From contig NZ_JAFCJT010000001.1 in NCBI RefSeq assembly GCF_018130785.1, positions 496,001-560,000 of the forward strand: a DNA stretch of 64,000 bases, written 5' to 3'. Under the pieces are notes generated by a model. The model was given only the letters and a program-made list of their open reading frames with translations, was not told the DNA's origin and searched no databases. The position numbers and the translations under genes are program-made. How positions within the stretch are numbered: position 1 is the first letter of the stretch; every line of letters begins with the position of its first letter. The stretch comes from Bradyrhizobium liaoningense. GTDB lineage: Bacteria > Pseudomonadota > Alphaproteobacteria > Rhizobiales > Xanthobacteraceae. Positions 44,973-53,277 of this stretch are shown here, piece by piece.

Positions 44973-45779
44973 ATGAGGAGGCGGCAATCCAGCAAAGTCG
45001 TTTTGATTGGGCGAAATATTTTGCTGCGAGAAGGAATTTCACAAATACTGCATGCGGCAGATTTTCAAATTGCAATATCGGCCTTGAGCACCGATGAAGT
45101 AGCAAGCACACTCCAGGCACATCAGCAGCTCCTGTTTGTGATTATCCACAGCACAGGCGAATTTGATACAGCCCTGAAGCACATCGGATTTGTAAGAGAG
45201 CACTATCCAGACGGGCGCGTAGCGATTGTTTCGGACCACTACCGGCCGGACGAGCTGATCTCGGCATACAAGGCCGGCGCCAGCGGCTATTTCGTCGACG
45301 TCAATTCATGCGACGCTTTCATCAAGTCCATCGAGCTGGTGACGATGGGCGAGACGGTGTTTCCACCGGCTTTCCTGTCATTCGTGCTCGATAGCGGTCT
45401 CGATCGCGAGCCTCAGCTTCAGCCAGCGATCGAAGAGCGATCAAATCTCCTCGTTGCGGCCGAGGAGCGGATAGCGCCTCATCTGTCGCCGCGAGAGCGG
45501 GCGATCCTCTCCTATCTGATCGAGGGCAATTCCAACAAATGCATTGCGCGAAAGATCGATATTGCCGAGGCGACAGTGAAGGTTCACGTCAAGGCGATCC
45601 TGCGCAAGATACGGGTCCAGAACAGGACGCAGGCCGCAATTTGGGGAATGAACAACGGATCGCTGGTGCGGGTCTCGAATGGTCACCCGCTGGCGTTGTC
45701 TATCGATCGGGAACCTACACTCAGCCTCGTGCCTGGCGGCCGCGGACGTCACGAAGTCGGGGCCTCCGAATCGGACTAG
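44973..45779 (+). CDS. LuxR-type regulator with a pseudo-receiver domain
   Basis: 268 residues from ATG 44973, with ribosome site GGAGGG. The N-terminal 120 residues follow the receiver fold (VVLIGRNILLREGISQILHA to KAGASGYFVDVNSCDAFIKS). However, the acidic pair is missing (LIGRN) and the phosphoacceptor position reads IIHSTG (His59/Ser60). The C terminus is a LuxR helix-turn-helix (LSPRERAILSYLIEGNSNKC and IARKIDIAEATVKVHVKAIL). It is probably controlled by something other than phosphorylation. The first half of the gene shares the lower GC of the upstream gap. Confidence 0.88.
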   Translation: MRRRQSSKVVLIGRNILLREGISQILHAADFQIAISALSTDEVASTLQAHQQLLFVIIHSTGEFDTALKHIGFVREHYPDGRVAIVSDHYRPDELISAYKAGASGYFVDVNSCDAFIKSIELVTMGETVFPPAFLSFVLDSGLDREPQLQPAIEERSNLLVAAEERIAPHLSPRERAILSYLIEGNSNKCIARKIDIAEATVKVHVKAILRKIRVQNRTQAAIWGMNNGSLVRVSNGHPLALSIDREPTLSLVPGGRGRHEVGASESD

Positions 45780-46086
45780 GCCAGCCGATCGGTCTGGCGT
45801 CCGTCAAACCCTCAAGAAATGCCGGGCGGCGCCTGGACGCGCCGCCCAACTAACTGCACCGGACTGATCGATCGAGAGGATCAGAATGCCCGTGGATCGG
45901 CAACGTTCGCGAGGCGTCTCCTGCATTCAAATGATGCGCGTTGGGGCTCAGCAGCTAGAAAGCATCGTCGAACCAGTATTCCTGGTCGCCGCAGGAGCCT
46001 GGTGACCGGCAAGCATCGAACCCTATATCGGTCGCTTGCCCACCTGGATGATCCGAGCCCCCTGCTTGCCATGGAGCAAGATACGG
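45780..46086. other. Gap between the LuxR-type gene and the propeller gene
   Basis: About 300 bp with the hairpin noted at 45824-45847 and no supported gene. A partial copy of the locus box at 45923 lacks the right half and the spaced CCTA, so it is not listed as a site. Confidence 0.4.
45824..45847. terminator. Strong hairpin after the pseudo-receiver regulator gene
   Basis: A perfect 9-bp GC stem, GGGCGGCGC (45824-45832) with GCGCCGCCC (45839-45847) and a 6-nt loop, lies 45 bp past the stop. There is no T-run, so it may be a Rho-assisted terminator or an RNA-stabilising hairpin. Confidence 0.45.
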
Positions 46087-47334
46087 ATGTCTCCGTCCCT
46101 CTACACGCGAATTAGGCTGGCCGGCGCCGTGGTCGTCGTGCTTGCATTGGCGGGCATCGCCGCCGCACAGACGCTTGCAAAGACCAGGCTCACTGTTGCC
46201 AGCAGCATGAACTTGCCCGACTATCTCGTTCCGGTCACCGACCCCGACACCGGCGCCACGATCGTCCGGATAACGACCCCGGGGCCCCTGGGCGCTGGCT
46301 TGGCGTGTCAACGAGCCTATTGCACCCACCGATATTCGAGCGCGCAGGCCTGGAATGCCGACCAGACCCTGCTTCTGATCGCCAACGGCTGTAACGGGCT
46401 CTGCTTTCTTGACGGACGGACATACGTTCCATTGTTCCGTCGGCAACGCGAAGACGAGTGCGAATGGCACCCGCGCGATCCCGAGCGCATGATCTGCGTG
46501 ATCGGGCGCAAGATCTCGCTCTGGACGCCGCGAACCAACGCCGAAGAGATCATGCTGATGGCCGAAGGCTATCGCGGCCTTCAGTTCGGACCAGGCAAGG
46601 GCAATCCTTCTCAGGACGGCCGGCGCATTGCCGTCCGGGGCACGCGCGCCGACGGGGTCGTCGTCGCATTCGCGTTTGACCTCGTGAGCCGACAGAAGTT
46701 TCCGGATATCGAGGTGGGAAAACTGCCCGGGCGGGACGGCGTTTGCGAGATATCTGCCCTAGGCAGCTATGTCAGATGCAGCCGATGGGTCGACGGAAAG
46801 GATGAGGCATTCATCTTTACCGTCGCAGGCGATCTGGTGCAAAGCTGGACCGAACATCATCGTCCGAGTCATGGCGACATGGCCGTGGACGCTGACGGAC
46901 GCGAGGTATACGTCGGAATCAGCAAATCTGATCCCGACATATACCAGGTGATCAAGCGCCGGCTGGATGACGGCGTGGTTACCGCCCTTGCTCCGCGTGG
47001 AGAGGCCTCGCATGCGTCCACGCGCGCGATCCACTGGCCCGGCTGGGTGATTCTAAGCTACGGTGGCGATCCAGCCGAGATCGCCCAGCTACCGAAGTTT
47101 GCGCCCTTCGCTCGGGAAATCATTGCTCTGCGAATTGACGGCAGTGGCGAATTCCGACGCATTGCGTACACACGCAACGTCCCGCACGACTACTGGAGCG
47201 AGACTCACGGTTCGCCGTCGCCCGACGGTTCCCAAGTGATCTGGTCAAGCAATTGGGGGGTAGCGGGCGGCCCCGTGTTTGACTTCGTAACACGTCTCGA
47301 TGCCCCTGATCGGACCAGCGCCTTGTCCCGTTAA
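46087..47334 (+). CDS. Exported beta-propeller (TolB/WD40-like) protein
   Basis: 415 residues from ATG 46087. The signal peptide is at about residues 8-28 (RLAGAVVVVLALAGIAAAQT). The rest is made of propeller-like repeats with Asp-Gly and Trp-Ser motifs (SSAQAWNADQTLLLIAN, GNPSQDGRRIAVRG, ETHGSPSPDGSQVIWSSNWG). Similar folds occur in periplasmic TolB-type proteins and in oligogalacturonate-lyase-like proteins. It may bind or trim the exported glycan (inference). The ribosome site is weak. It converges with the glycosyltransferase gene. Confidence 0.72.
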   Translation: MSPSLYTRIRLAGAVVVVLALAGIAAAQTLAKTRLTVASSMNLPDYLVPVTDPDTGATIVRITTPGPLGAGLACQRAYCTHRYSSAQAWNADQTLLLIANGCNGLCFLDGRTYVPLFRRQREDECEWHPRDPERMICVIGRKISLWTPRTNAEEIMLMAEGYRGLQFGPGKGNPSQDGRRIAVRGTRADGVVVAFAFDLVSRQKFPDIEVGKLPGRDGVCEISALGSYVRCSRWVDGKDEAFIFTVAGDLVQSWTEHHRPSHGDMAVDADGREVYVGISKSDPDIYQVIKRRLDDGVVTALAPRGEASHASTRAIHWPGWVILSYGGDPAEIAQLPKFAPFAREIIALRIDGSGEFRRIAYTRNVPHDYWSETHGSPSPDGSQVIWSSNWGVAGGPVFDFVTRLDAPDRTSALSR

Positions 47335-47352
47335 TGATCAGCGGCGGCCCCG

Positions 47353-48351
47353 TCAGGCGTGACCCACGCGAGCTAGTGAGCCCGCCGCCGATGTACGCGC
47401 TCGCGCCCGGATCGCCTTGTTGGCTGCCTTGATAACCGAGGGGCGCAGGATCTGGAGCGCGTCCCGGATGGTCGCCCCCCAGGACTGGTGACGAAATCTT
47501 CCGCGCAATCTTGCAACCCGCAGCGCACGCACGACCGTTTCGGGATCAGGAAGCCCTTGCTTGTCCTCGACCAGGCTCCAGGTCAGATTCTTGAGATCAA
47601 GGGTCTCCTCATCGATCTGAGAGTACGATTTGGAAGCGGTGACGTTCTCGTGGTCCGTCATATCGTAAAAGATCAACCCGTCGTCGATCGCCACCATGTC
47701 GCCATGACAGGCGAGGTCGACGAAGAACAGCTGGTCCACCCCCCACCTGATCGACTTGTAGTTTCGCATCAGACAACCCGCCTGGACGACCTCGCTGTTG
47801 ATCAGCAGGGTCGACGGCACAATTCCCAGCACCCGGGTCTTGCCGACCAAATAGAGATCCGTCAGGCACTGCTGGCCTGAATACAGCGTGACCTGCCCTC
47901 CCCGGCGATATTTTATGCCTTCATCCTGAACGAGATGAGATGTGGAAGTCATGAACGCAGCCGTGGGGTACGCCCTCGCCAGTTCCGCAAAAGTCTCGAG
48001 CGATCCCGGCACGAGCCAGTCGTCGTCATGCAGCACTTTGATCCAGTGGCCGCGACATGCGAGCATCGCACTGTTCGTATTCTCAACCTGCCCCCGTCCC
48101 CGGCGGTTCTCGACAATCCGGATACGGGAATCGCTCCGCGCGTATTCAGACAGAATGCTCCAACTGACGCCCTTTGGGCCTTCGTCGTCGCTGATCACCA
48201 TTTCCCAGTCGGAGTAGTTCTGCTGCAGCACGCTTTCAATCGCACGGCGTATCATATCCGGTCGACGGAAGGTTGGTATGGCCACCGAAATCATGGGGCG
48301 TGCGTCCAGATCTCTACTGCTCTCCGCCCCGTCGAGCTGCAACAGGTTCAT
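47353..48351 (-). CDS. Family 2 glycosyltransferase
   Basis: 332 residues. GT-A fold start ISVAIPTFRRPDMIRRAIES (about 21-40), the first Asp motif EMVISDDEGP, and the metal-binding motif VLHDDDWLVPGS. The putative base region is near RWGVDQLFFVD. It transfers a sugar from a nucleotide donor at the cytoplasmic membrane face. Its start faces the gap that holds two copies of the locus promoter element, one on its own strand. Confidence 0.9.
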   Translation of the reverse strand: MNLLQLDGAESSRDLDARPMISVAIPTFRRPDMIRRAIESVLQQNYSDWEMVISDDEGPKGVSWSILSEYARSDSRIRIVENRRGRGQVENTNSAMLACRGHWIKVLHDDDWLVPGSLETFAELARAYPTAAFMTSTSHLVQDEGIKYRRGGQVTLYSGQQCLTDLYLVGKTRVLGIVPSTLLINSEVVQAGCLMRNYKSIRWGVDQLFFVDLACHGDMVAIDDGLIFYDMTDHENVTASKSYSQIDEETLDLKNLTWSLVEDKQGLPDPETVVRALRVARLRGRFRHQSWGATIRDALQILRPSVIKAANKAIRARARTSAAGSLARVGHA

Positions 48352-48505
48352 CGCTTTTCCCTCAAGCTCAGTTCATTTCATTCAAGCAGTCGACCCTGAT
48401 GAACCCGCGATCGGCTCCGCAAAACACCGACCTCATCGCGTTGCACCGCGTCCTTCTTGATAAGCAGTGAACGTCAAGACCGACCGAATTACACACGACG
48501 AACGC

Positions 48506-48545
48506 TAGGTAGCGGCATGGGCCTGGTCATCCTTCATTCGCATGA
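48506..48545 (-). promoter_or_regulatory. Locus-specific promoter element, site 2 (minus strand), ahead of the family 2 glycosyltransferase gene
   Basis: Read on the minus strand, the box TCATGCGAATGAAGGATGAC (48545 down to 48526) matches the consensus at 19 of 20 positions. CCTA lies at offset 37-40 (48509 to 48506), the same spacing as at the plus-strand sites. The gene start is 154 bp downstream. Confidence 0.65.
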
Positions 48546-48642
48546 CGATGATTATCCTCAGACCCGACGTCTCGAAGCGGCCAGCTTGGTCGGCAGGATC
48601 ACGGCGGAGCCGGGAGATCCAGAATTCGACCGATCGATACCA

Positions 48643-48682
48643 TCATGCAAACGAAGGATGGCCAGGCGCTCCGGTCGGCCTA
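48643..48682 (+). promoter_or_regulatory. Locus-specific promoter element, site 3, ahead of the FkbM methyltransferase gene
   Basis: The box TCATGCAAACGAAGGATGGC is at 48643-48662, with CCTA at offset 37-40 (48679-48682). The gene starts 36 bp after the CCTA, a normal distance for a -10 element. Confidence 0.65.
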
Positions 48683-48717
48683 GACTCTGCCGAGCAGCTA
48701 ACCGCTAGACGCTAGAG

Positions 48718-49635
48718 ATGGGTGGCCCCTTGCACAAATTGCATCAACTGCTCGCTCGAGTTCGAGAGGAGCCCGACAAGGCTCGGTTCCTGCTATCGCG
48801 CGGACTGTGGGTGAGCGGACTGTGCCGCTTTATCACCTTCGGCTTTCCCGCCGGATACAGAATGCGTTTCTATCCCAGCTCGATGTCCGCAGGACTCTGG
48901 CGCAACCGGAATCTTCGCGCCGAAGATGCCGACTTCGTCGGATCTTACCTGCAACCCGGAGAAACCTTCGTCGATGTCGGCGCAAATGTAGGACAGCTGA
49001 GCCTCGCGGCCGCCATGCGCGTTGCCCGGTCCGGACGAGTCATCGCTATCGAAGCACATCCGCGCATCTGCAAATACCTGCTGGGCAACATTCGCCTGAA
49101 CGGATTGACCGTCGAGGTCCACAACACGGCGGTCGGCAGCACGGATGGCGAACTCGTCTTCACGGACTTTCGGAGTGATGACATGAACTTCGCATGCGCT
49201 ACTCCTCCGCCTGGCAGCGCGGCGCTCCGAGTTCCAGTACGAACCCTCGATTCGATCGTCGAAAATCGGGCAGTCGACCTTCTGAAAGTCGATGTCGAAG
49301 GGTTCGAAGTCGATCTTCTCAAGGGCGCCGCCCAGACCATTTCCAATTGCCGATGTCTGTACATAGAGGATTCTGAGCTCAACCTTCGGCGGGCCGGCAC
49401 CTCGCGTGCGGAGCTGTATGACCGACTGACCGATCACGCGTTTGAGCTCTTCCATCTCAGGGCGGGACGACTCGAGCCAGCGTCTCCTCACATACCGGGG
49501 CCGGACGACGATAACCTGATCGCCGTCAGACCATCCGCCTTGTCGGACCTGCTCGCGCGGACTGGCCTTCGGCTTGCACAGATCACGTCCCCATCGCCCG
49601 TAGATCAGCGTCTCCCGTCGGCGCGGCTTGCGTGA
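48718..49635 (+). CDS. FkbM-family methyltransferase
   Basis: 305 residues. The SAM-binding motif is TFVDVGANVGQLSLAAAM (about residues 82-99), followed by VIAIEAHPRICKYLLGNIRL and the FkbM segment VDLLKVDVEGFEVDLLKGA. It probably methylates a hydroxyl of a sugar residue in the glycan. It is the first gene after the plus-strand promoter element at 48643. Confidence 0.9.
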   Translation: MGGPLHKLHQLLARVREEPDKARFLLSRGLWVSGLCRFITFGFPAGYRMRFYPSSMSAGLWRNRNLRAEDADFVGSYLQPGETFVDVGANVGQLSLAAAMRVARSGRVIAIEAHPRICKYLLGNIRLNGLTVEVHNTAVGSTDGELVFTDFRSDDMNFACATPPPGSAALRVPVRTLDSIVENRAVDLLKVDVEGFEVDLLKGAAQTISNCRCLYIEDSELNLRRAGTSRAELYDRLTDHAFELFHLRAGRLEPASPHIPGPDDDNLIAVRPSALSDLLARTGLRLAQITSPSPVDQRLPSARLA

Positions 49636-49773
49636 GCATCCATCATCCGCCCACGGGCCACGCGCATCACAGCCGGGTTCCGGCCCCACGATCGGGCTCC
49701 ATGCGTCACCTATTCCGCAAGCGCGAGCTGTTCATGCAAACCCTCTTTCGATTCCGCGACACTTCATTCAACG

Positions 49774-49813
49774 TCGTGCGAACGAATGATGGCGCGAACC
49801 CCGCTCCATCCTA
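49774..49813 (+). promoter_or_regulatory. Locus-specific promoter element, site 4, ahead of the flippase gene
   Basis: The box TCGTGCGAACGAATGATGGC is at 49774-49793, one mismatch to the consensus (G for A at position 3). CCTA is at offset 37-40 (49810-49813). The likely gene starts are 54 or 81 bp downstream. Confidence 0.62.
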
Positions 49814-49893
49814 CGATCGAACCGAAATAGATCGCACATTCGTCGCGACGATCTTGCTTTTTTGAAATGAATTCTGGACCGAGGAAGTTCATC

Positions 49894-51198
49894 ATGGCCG
49901 CGAAACCGGCGACCGGTCCGACGCGGACAGGAGCCCTTGTTCGTGCAGCGGCGGGCGTCTCCGCCCTTGCACTCACCGGCCAGCTCATGCTCGTAGCGGC
50001 CATTCCCATCCTCACCCGGCTCTATTCGCCGGAGGATTTTGGAATCTTCACGATCTATCTCTCAATCGTAAACATCCTCGGTGCGATGGCCGGGCTTCGC
50101 TTCAGCACGTCTCTATATGTGGTTGAGGACAGACCTCACGCGCTGGTCGCGCTCAAGCTCACACTCGTGGCGGTCTGCTTTACGACCTCTGTCGTTCTCA
50201 TCGCAGGGTACCTGCTGTCCGACATGGCGCCGGGACGACTGCAACATCTTACCTACCTCGTACCCATCGGGATGGCTGCGGTCGGCGTTGCCGACGCAAT
50301 GAACTGCTGGTGCCTACGCTTCAATCATATGCGTGATTTCGGCATGGGCCGCCTCATCCTGCCGGCGACGATGGCATTGCTCCAGGTGAGCTTCGGCCTC
50401 GCGCACCTCGGGGACGATGCAATGATCCGAGCCCACATCCTGAGCCAGGCTGTGCTGATCGCATTTCTCTGCGTCCGGCTCCTGAAATGGGAGGACATCC
50501 GCCGCGTCGCGCAAGCCTCGTGGGGTTCGGTCGCGGCGACGGCGCGGCGAGAGTACAAGTTTCCCCTGTTCGAGCTTCCGTCGGCCCTTGCGGGATTCGC
50601 GATCATCAATCTCCCCGCAATCTTCATAGGCTCGCTGTTCGGTACCGCATTCGCCGGGCATTTTGGCGTCGCGGCCCGTCTCGTGACCGGTCCGGTCACC
50701 CTGATCGCCTTGCCGCTCAGCAATGTCTTCGTCGCCGAGGCCAGCAAAGACTTCGATCGTCAGCATCTGCTCGGCACCGCATGCGGCCTGTTGGTCGTTG
50801 CGGCCGGCCTGATCGTTCTGCCGGTGCTCGGCCTTGGATTCGTCTCCCCCTACGTCGTCGTTCCGCTGCTCGGCGCATCCTGGATACCTACGGGTCAGAT
50901 CATGGGCGCCCTGGCGCTCATGTGCGCCGCACAGGCCTTGTCGACGCCCATTCAAGAAGTTCCGACTCTTTTCCGTCGTCAGGAACTGCGTCTGCTGGTC
51001 GACCTTGTGCGAGCCGTGTTCGTATTTGCCCCGCTTCTCATCGGTGCTCACCTCGGCCTCGACCCGTTGCAGGTGATCTACATGATGGCCGCCGGAGGAG
51101 CTACCGGCTACGCCTTGGGAATTATCGTGGCGCTGTTTCTCTTGAATGGGCCTGGTGGCGCGCGGACGTCGGGCGCACCGGTCAATGGGCCCGTGTGA
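49894..51198 (+). CDS. Wzx-like polysaccharide flippase (MOP superfamily)
   Basis: About 434 residues with roughly 12 hydrophobic segments. Family-like N-terminal part ALALTGQLMLVAAIPILTRL then YSPEDFGIFTIYLSIVNILG. It moves lipid-linked oligosaccharide across the inner membrane. The ATG at 49894 is preferred because GAGGAAG lies six bases upstream; the ATG at 49867 is an in-frame alternative giving 443 residues. No Wzy polymerase is yet visible in the window. Confidence 0.87.
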   Translation: MAAKPATGPTRTGALVRAAAGVSALALTGQLMLVAAIPILTRLYSPEDFGIFTIYLSIVNILGAMAGLRFSTSLYVVEDRPHALVALKLTLVAVCFTTSVVLIAGYLLSDMAPGRLQHLTYLVPIGMAAVGVADAMNCWCLRFNHMRDFGMGRLILPATMALLQVSFGLAHLGDDAMIRAHILSQAVLIAFLCVRLLKWEDIRRVAQASWGSVAATARREYKFPLFELPSALAGFAIINLPAIFIGSLFGTAFAGHFGVAARLVTGPVTLIALPLSNVFVAEASKDFDRQHLLGTACGLLVVAAGLIVLPVLGLGFVSPYVVVPLLGASWIPTGQIMGALALMCAAQALSTPIQEVPTLFRRQELRLLVDLVRAVFVFAPLLIGAHLGLDPLQVIYMMAAGGATGYALGIIVALFLLNGPGGARTSGAPVNGPV

Positions 51199-51312
51199 CC
51201 CAGAGGGTCGAAAGAGTACGCCCCGAACTTCGCGTCCGCTTGAGGAGGCGGGACATGGACGACAGATGCGCTGGGGCGAAAATAACCAATTTCTTGGGCG
51301 CGACCATATGCT

Positions 51313-51355
51313 TCATGCAAATGAATGATGAGAGGATTTTCAACGTCTTCATACT
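51313..51355 (+). promoter_or_regulatory. Locus-specific promoter element, site 5, ahead of the thioesterase gene
   Basis: The box TCATGCAAATGAATGATGAG is at 51313-51332 (one mismatch, the last base). The -10-like CATACT is at 51350-51355, with TA at offset 40-41. The gene start is about 36 bp further on. This site heads the five-gene activation/amidation cassette. Confidence 0.6.
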
Positions 51356-51390
51356 CCAATTTCGGAGTTAGGTCGGTCGGTTGCATTCCA

Positions 51391-52308
51391 ATGAAACTAC
51401 GGCCATTGATTGATACAGGCGAGGATTTGGCTTCTCCGCCCTCGTCCATTGCGGCGGCGGCCCCGCCCGTGCTTTTCCTACTACCCGGCTCACTAGGTTA
51501 TGGAGCCAGCCTCGCCGCTCTGACAGCCTCGATGCGCGAAATTGCACATGTCGTTCCGATCCGCTACCCGGATCTCGGCAAGATATTGCAGGGTCAGGAC
51601 AGCGTTTGCGATATGGCTGCTGCTGCCGTGGAGCAGATCAATCGCGTCCAGCCGCGGGGCCACGTCAGACTTCTTGGTCATTCGCTCGGTGGGGCCGTCG
51701 CTTTCGAAGTCGCGACGCGAATGTATGCATCCGGCCGGTCGGTCAAGTTCTTCGGAATTCTTGACACCAGCCTGATGGGCGAGCGCAGTTCCGCATGGGA
51801 GACGTTGAGCCGCACGATCCGTCGAATCCGCAACAACCGGGTAACCGCGTCTCGGATGGTCTGCCGGGCCCTCGCCAAAGTAACCGTCGCGATCGGCCGT
51901 GAAGCTAAACTGGCTCGGATGATCGACCGCCGTGCGAAGGGGCAGTTCGACCTTACGTCTTTCAGGCTCAAGCAGGAATTGCAGGAAGTCTTGCGCGCGA
52001 AAGCCTACTTCCGCTGGTTGGCGGAGCCGAAATCGATGCTGCCGATTTCTGCCGTTCTGTTCCGATGCAAGCGAAACAAAATGCCGCAAACCCTGGGGTG
52101 GGACCGTGCGTTCGCCCAGATCGATGTCGTCCCAAGCGCAGGTACTCACACCGATCTGGTAATGCCACCTTACCTCGCAATGAATTTGCACCTCGTCCAG
52201 ACGGCGCTGTCACAGACTTACTCACCAACCGAGTTTCCTGAGAGAGAGGCGGATTGTTCACGTGACCATGCAAGCAGCTCACAGCCAAACCGAACCCGCG
52301 TTCAGTAA
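51391..52308 (+). CDS. Thioesterase-domain alpha/beta hydrolase
   Basis: 305 residues from ATG 51391. The early oxyanion segment is VLFLLPGSLGYGASLAALTA, and the nucleophile elbow GHSLGG has Ser98. Later Asp and His lie in expected places (GILDTSLMG, AGTHTDLVMPPY). This matches type I/II thioesterases of PKS/NRPS-like systems, which release acyl groups from carrier proteins. The carrier protein and ligase in the same operon make an acyl-ACP the likely substrate. The longer frame from 51325 overlaps the promoter box and is rejected. The 3' end overlaps the next gene. Confidence 0.85.
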   Translation: MKLRPLIDTGEDLASPPSSIAAAAPPVLFLLPGSLGYGASLAALTASMREIAHVVPIRYPDLGKILQGQDSVCDMAAAAVEQINRVQPRGHVRLLGHSLGGAVAFEVATRMYASGRSVKFFGILDTSLMGERSSAWETLSRTIRRIRNNRVTASRMVCRALAKVTVAIGREAKLARMIDRRAKGQFDLTSFRLKQELQEVLRAKAYFRWLAEPKSMLPISAVLFRCKRNKMPQTLGWDRAFAQIDVVPSAGTHTDLVMPPYLAMNLHLVQTALSQTYSPTEFPEREADCSRDHASSSQPNRTRVQ

Positions 52309-53272
52309 AGACGCCCTGGTCTTGGACGCGCCATTGGAGGTCGCTCGCATCGTCGCGTTCTTGCGCGACCGTGTCCTTGGCGTGCTTGGACGACGCGGAG
52401 CCATCGTGGGACTTTCCGGCGGCATCGACAGCTCCGTGGTCGCAGCGCTTTGTGCGCGCGCATTTGGGAATACTAAGGTCCTCGGGCTGCTCATGCCCGA
52501 GCGCGATTCGTCTTCCGACTCGCTGAGGCTCGGCCGGACCGTGGCTACGCAGCTGCGCCTTACGACGGTTGTCGAAGACATCGCACCGGCTCTCGAAGCA
52601 TTGGGCGCATACCGCCGGCAGCGAGAGGCGATCCAAGCCGTCGTACCCGAATACGGAATAGACTGGAAATGCAAGCTGGTACTCGGCTCGGGTATCGAGC
52701 GCGCCGGCATCAACATTACTCGTCTGACCGTACAAGCCCCGAACGGCGAAACCTCCACCGTGCGTCTTCCGCCGGAGGTCTACCTGCAGATCGTTGCCGC
52801 AACCAACTATAAGCAGCGGGTCCGCAAGATGACCGAGTACTATCACGCGGACCGTCTCAAGTATGCTGTCATAGGTACGCCAAACCGGCTCGAGCACGAT
52901 CAAGGCTTCTTCGTGAAGCAGGGCGATGGGGATGCGGACGTCATGCCGATTGCGCATCTCTACAAAAGCCAAGTCTACCAACTGGCTGAATACCTTGGCA
53001 TCGACGAGGAGATCAGGCAACGACCGCCGACATCCGACACATTCTCGATGCCGCAGAGCCAGGAAGAGTTTTATTTCGCTGCCCCCTATCGATTGACTGA
53101 CGTTTGCATGTACGCGGTCAACCACGGCATTTCCGCTGACAACGTGGCCGAGGCCGTCGGTATAGCCGCAGCGCAGGTGCAGATGGTCTTCAAGGACATC
53201 ACGTCCAAGCGTCGGGCAACGCGCTATCTTCACACGCCGCCTCTGCTCGTTGATGCGGTGATCGAGGACTAG
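52262..53272 (+). CDS. NadE-like (NAD synthetase family) ATP-pyrophosphatase
   Basis: 336 residues. The PP-loop SGGIDSS is at residues 52-58 (IVGLSGGIDSSVVAALCARA). NadE-type blocks include TNYKQRVRKMTEYYHADRLK, YAVIGTPNRLEHDQGFF and GDGDADVMPIAHLYKSQVYQ. There is no glutaminase domain, so it would use free ammonia or ammonia from a partner. Between a thioesterase and an AsnB-like gene, it may adenylate and amidate a carboxyl in the glycan pathway rather than make NAD (inference). The start may be GTG 52262 or ATG 52268; the gene overlaps the thioesterase end. Confidence 0.85.
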   Translation: MTMQAAHSQTEPAFSKDALVLDAPLEVARIVAFLRDRVLGVLGRRGAIVGLSGGIDSSVVAALCARAFGNTKVLGLLMPERDSSSDSLRLGRTVATQLRLTTVVEDIAPALEALGAYRRQREAIQAVVPEYGIDWKCKLVLGSGIERAGINITRLTVQAPNGETSTVRLPPEVYLQIVAATNYKQRVRKMTEYYHADRLKYAVIGTPNRLEHDQGFFVKQGDGDADVMPIAHLYKSQVYQLAEYLGIDEEIRQRPPTSDTFSMPQSQEEFYFAAPYRLTDVCMYAVNHGISADNVAEAVGIAAAQVQMVFKDITSKRRATRYLHTPPLLVDAVIED

Positions 53273-53277
53273 GCGGC

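Larger units (their letters stand above)
48352..48717. other. Divergent regulatory region with two outward-facing promoter elements
   Basis: About 365 bp between a leftward glycosyltransferase gene and a rightward methyltransferase gene. It holds one promoter element on each strand (48506-48545 and 48643-48682), oriented toward the respective gene. No small gene is supported. Confidence 0.6.

Noticed and set aside
45923..45962. Possible further copy of the 20-bp box before the propeller gene
   Set aside because: Only the left half matches and no CCTA lies at the expected distance.
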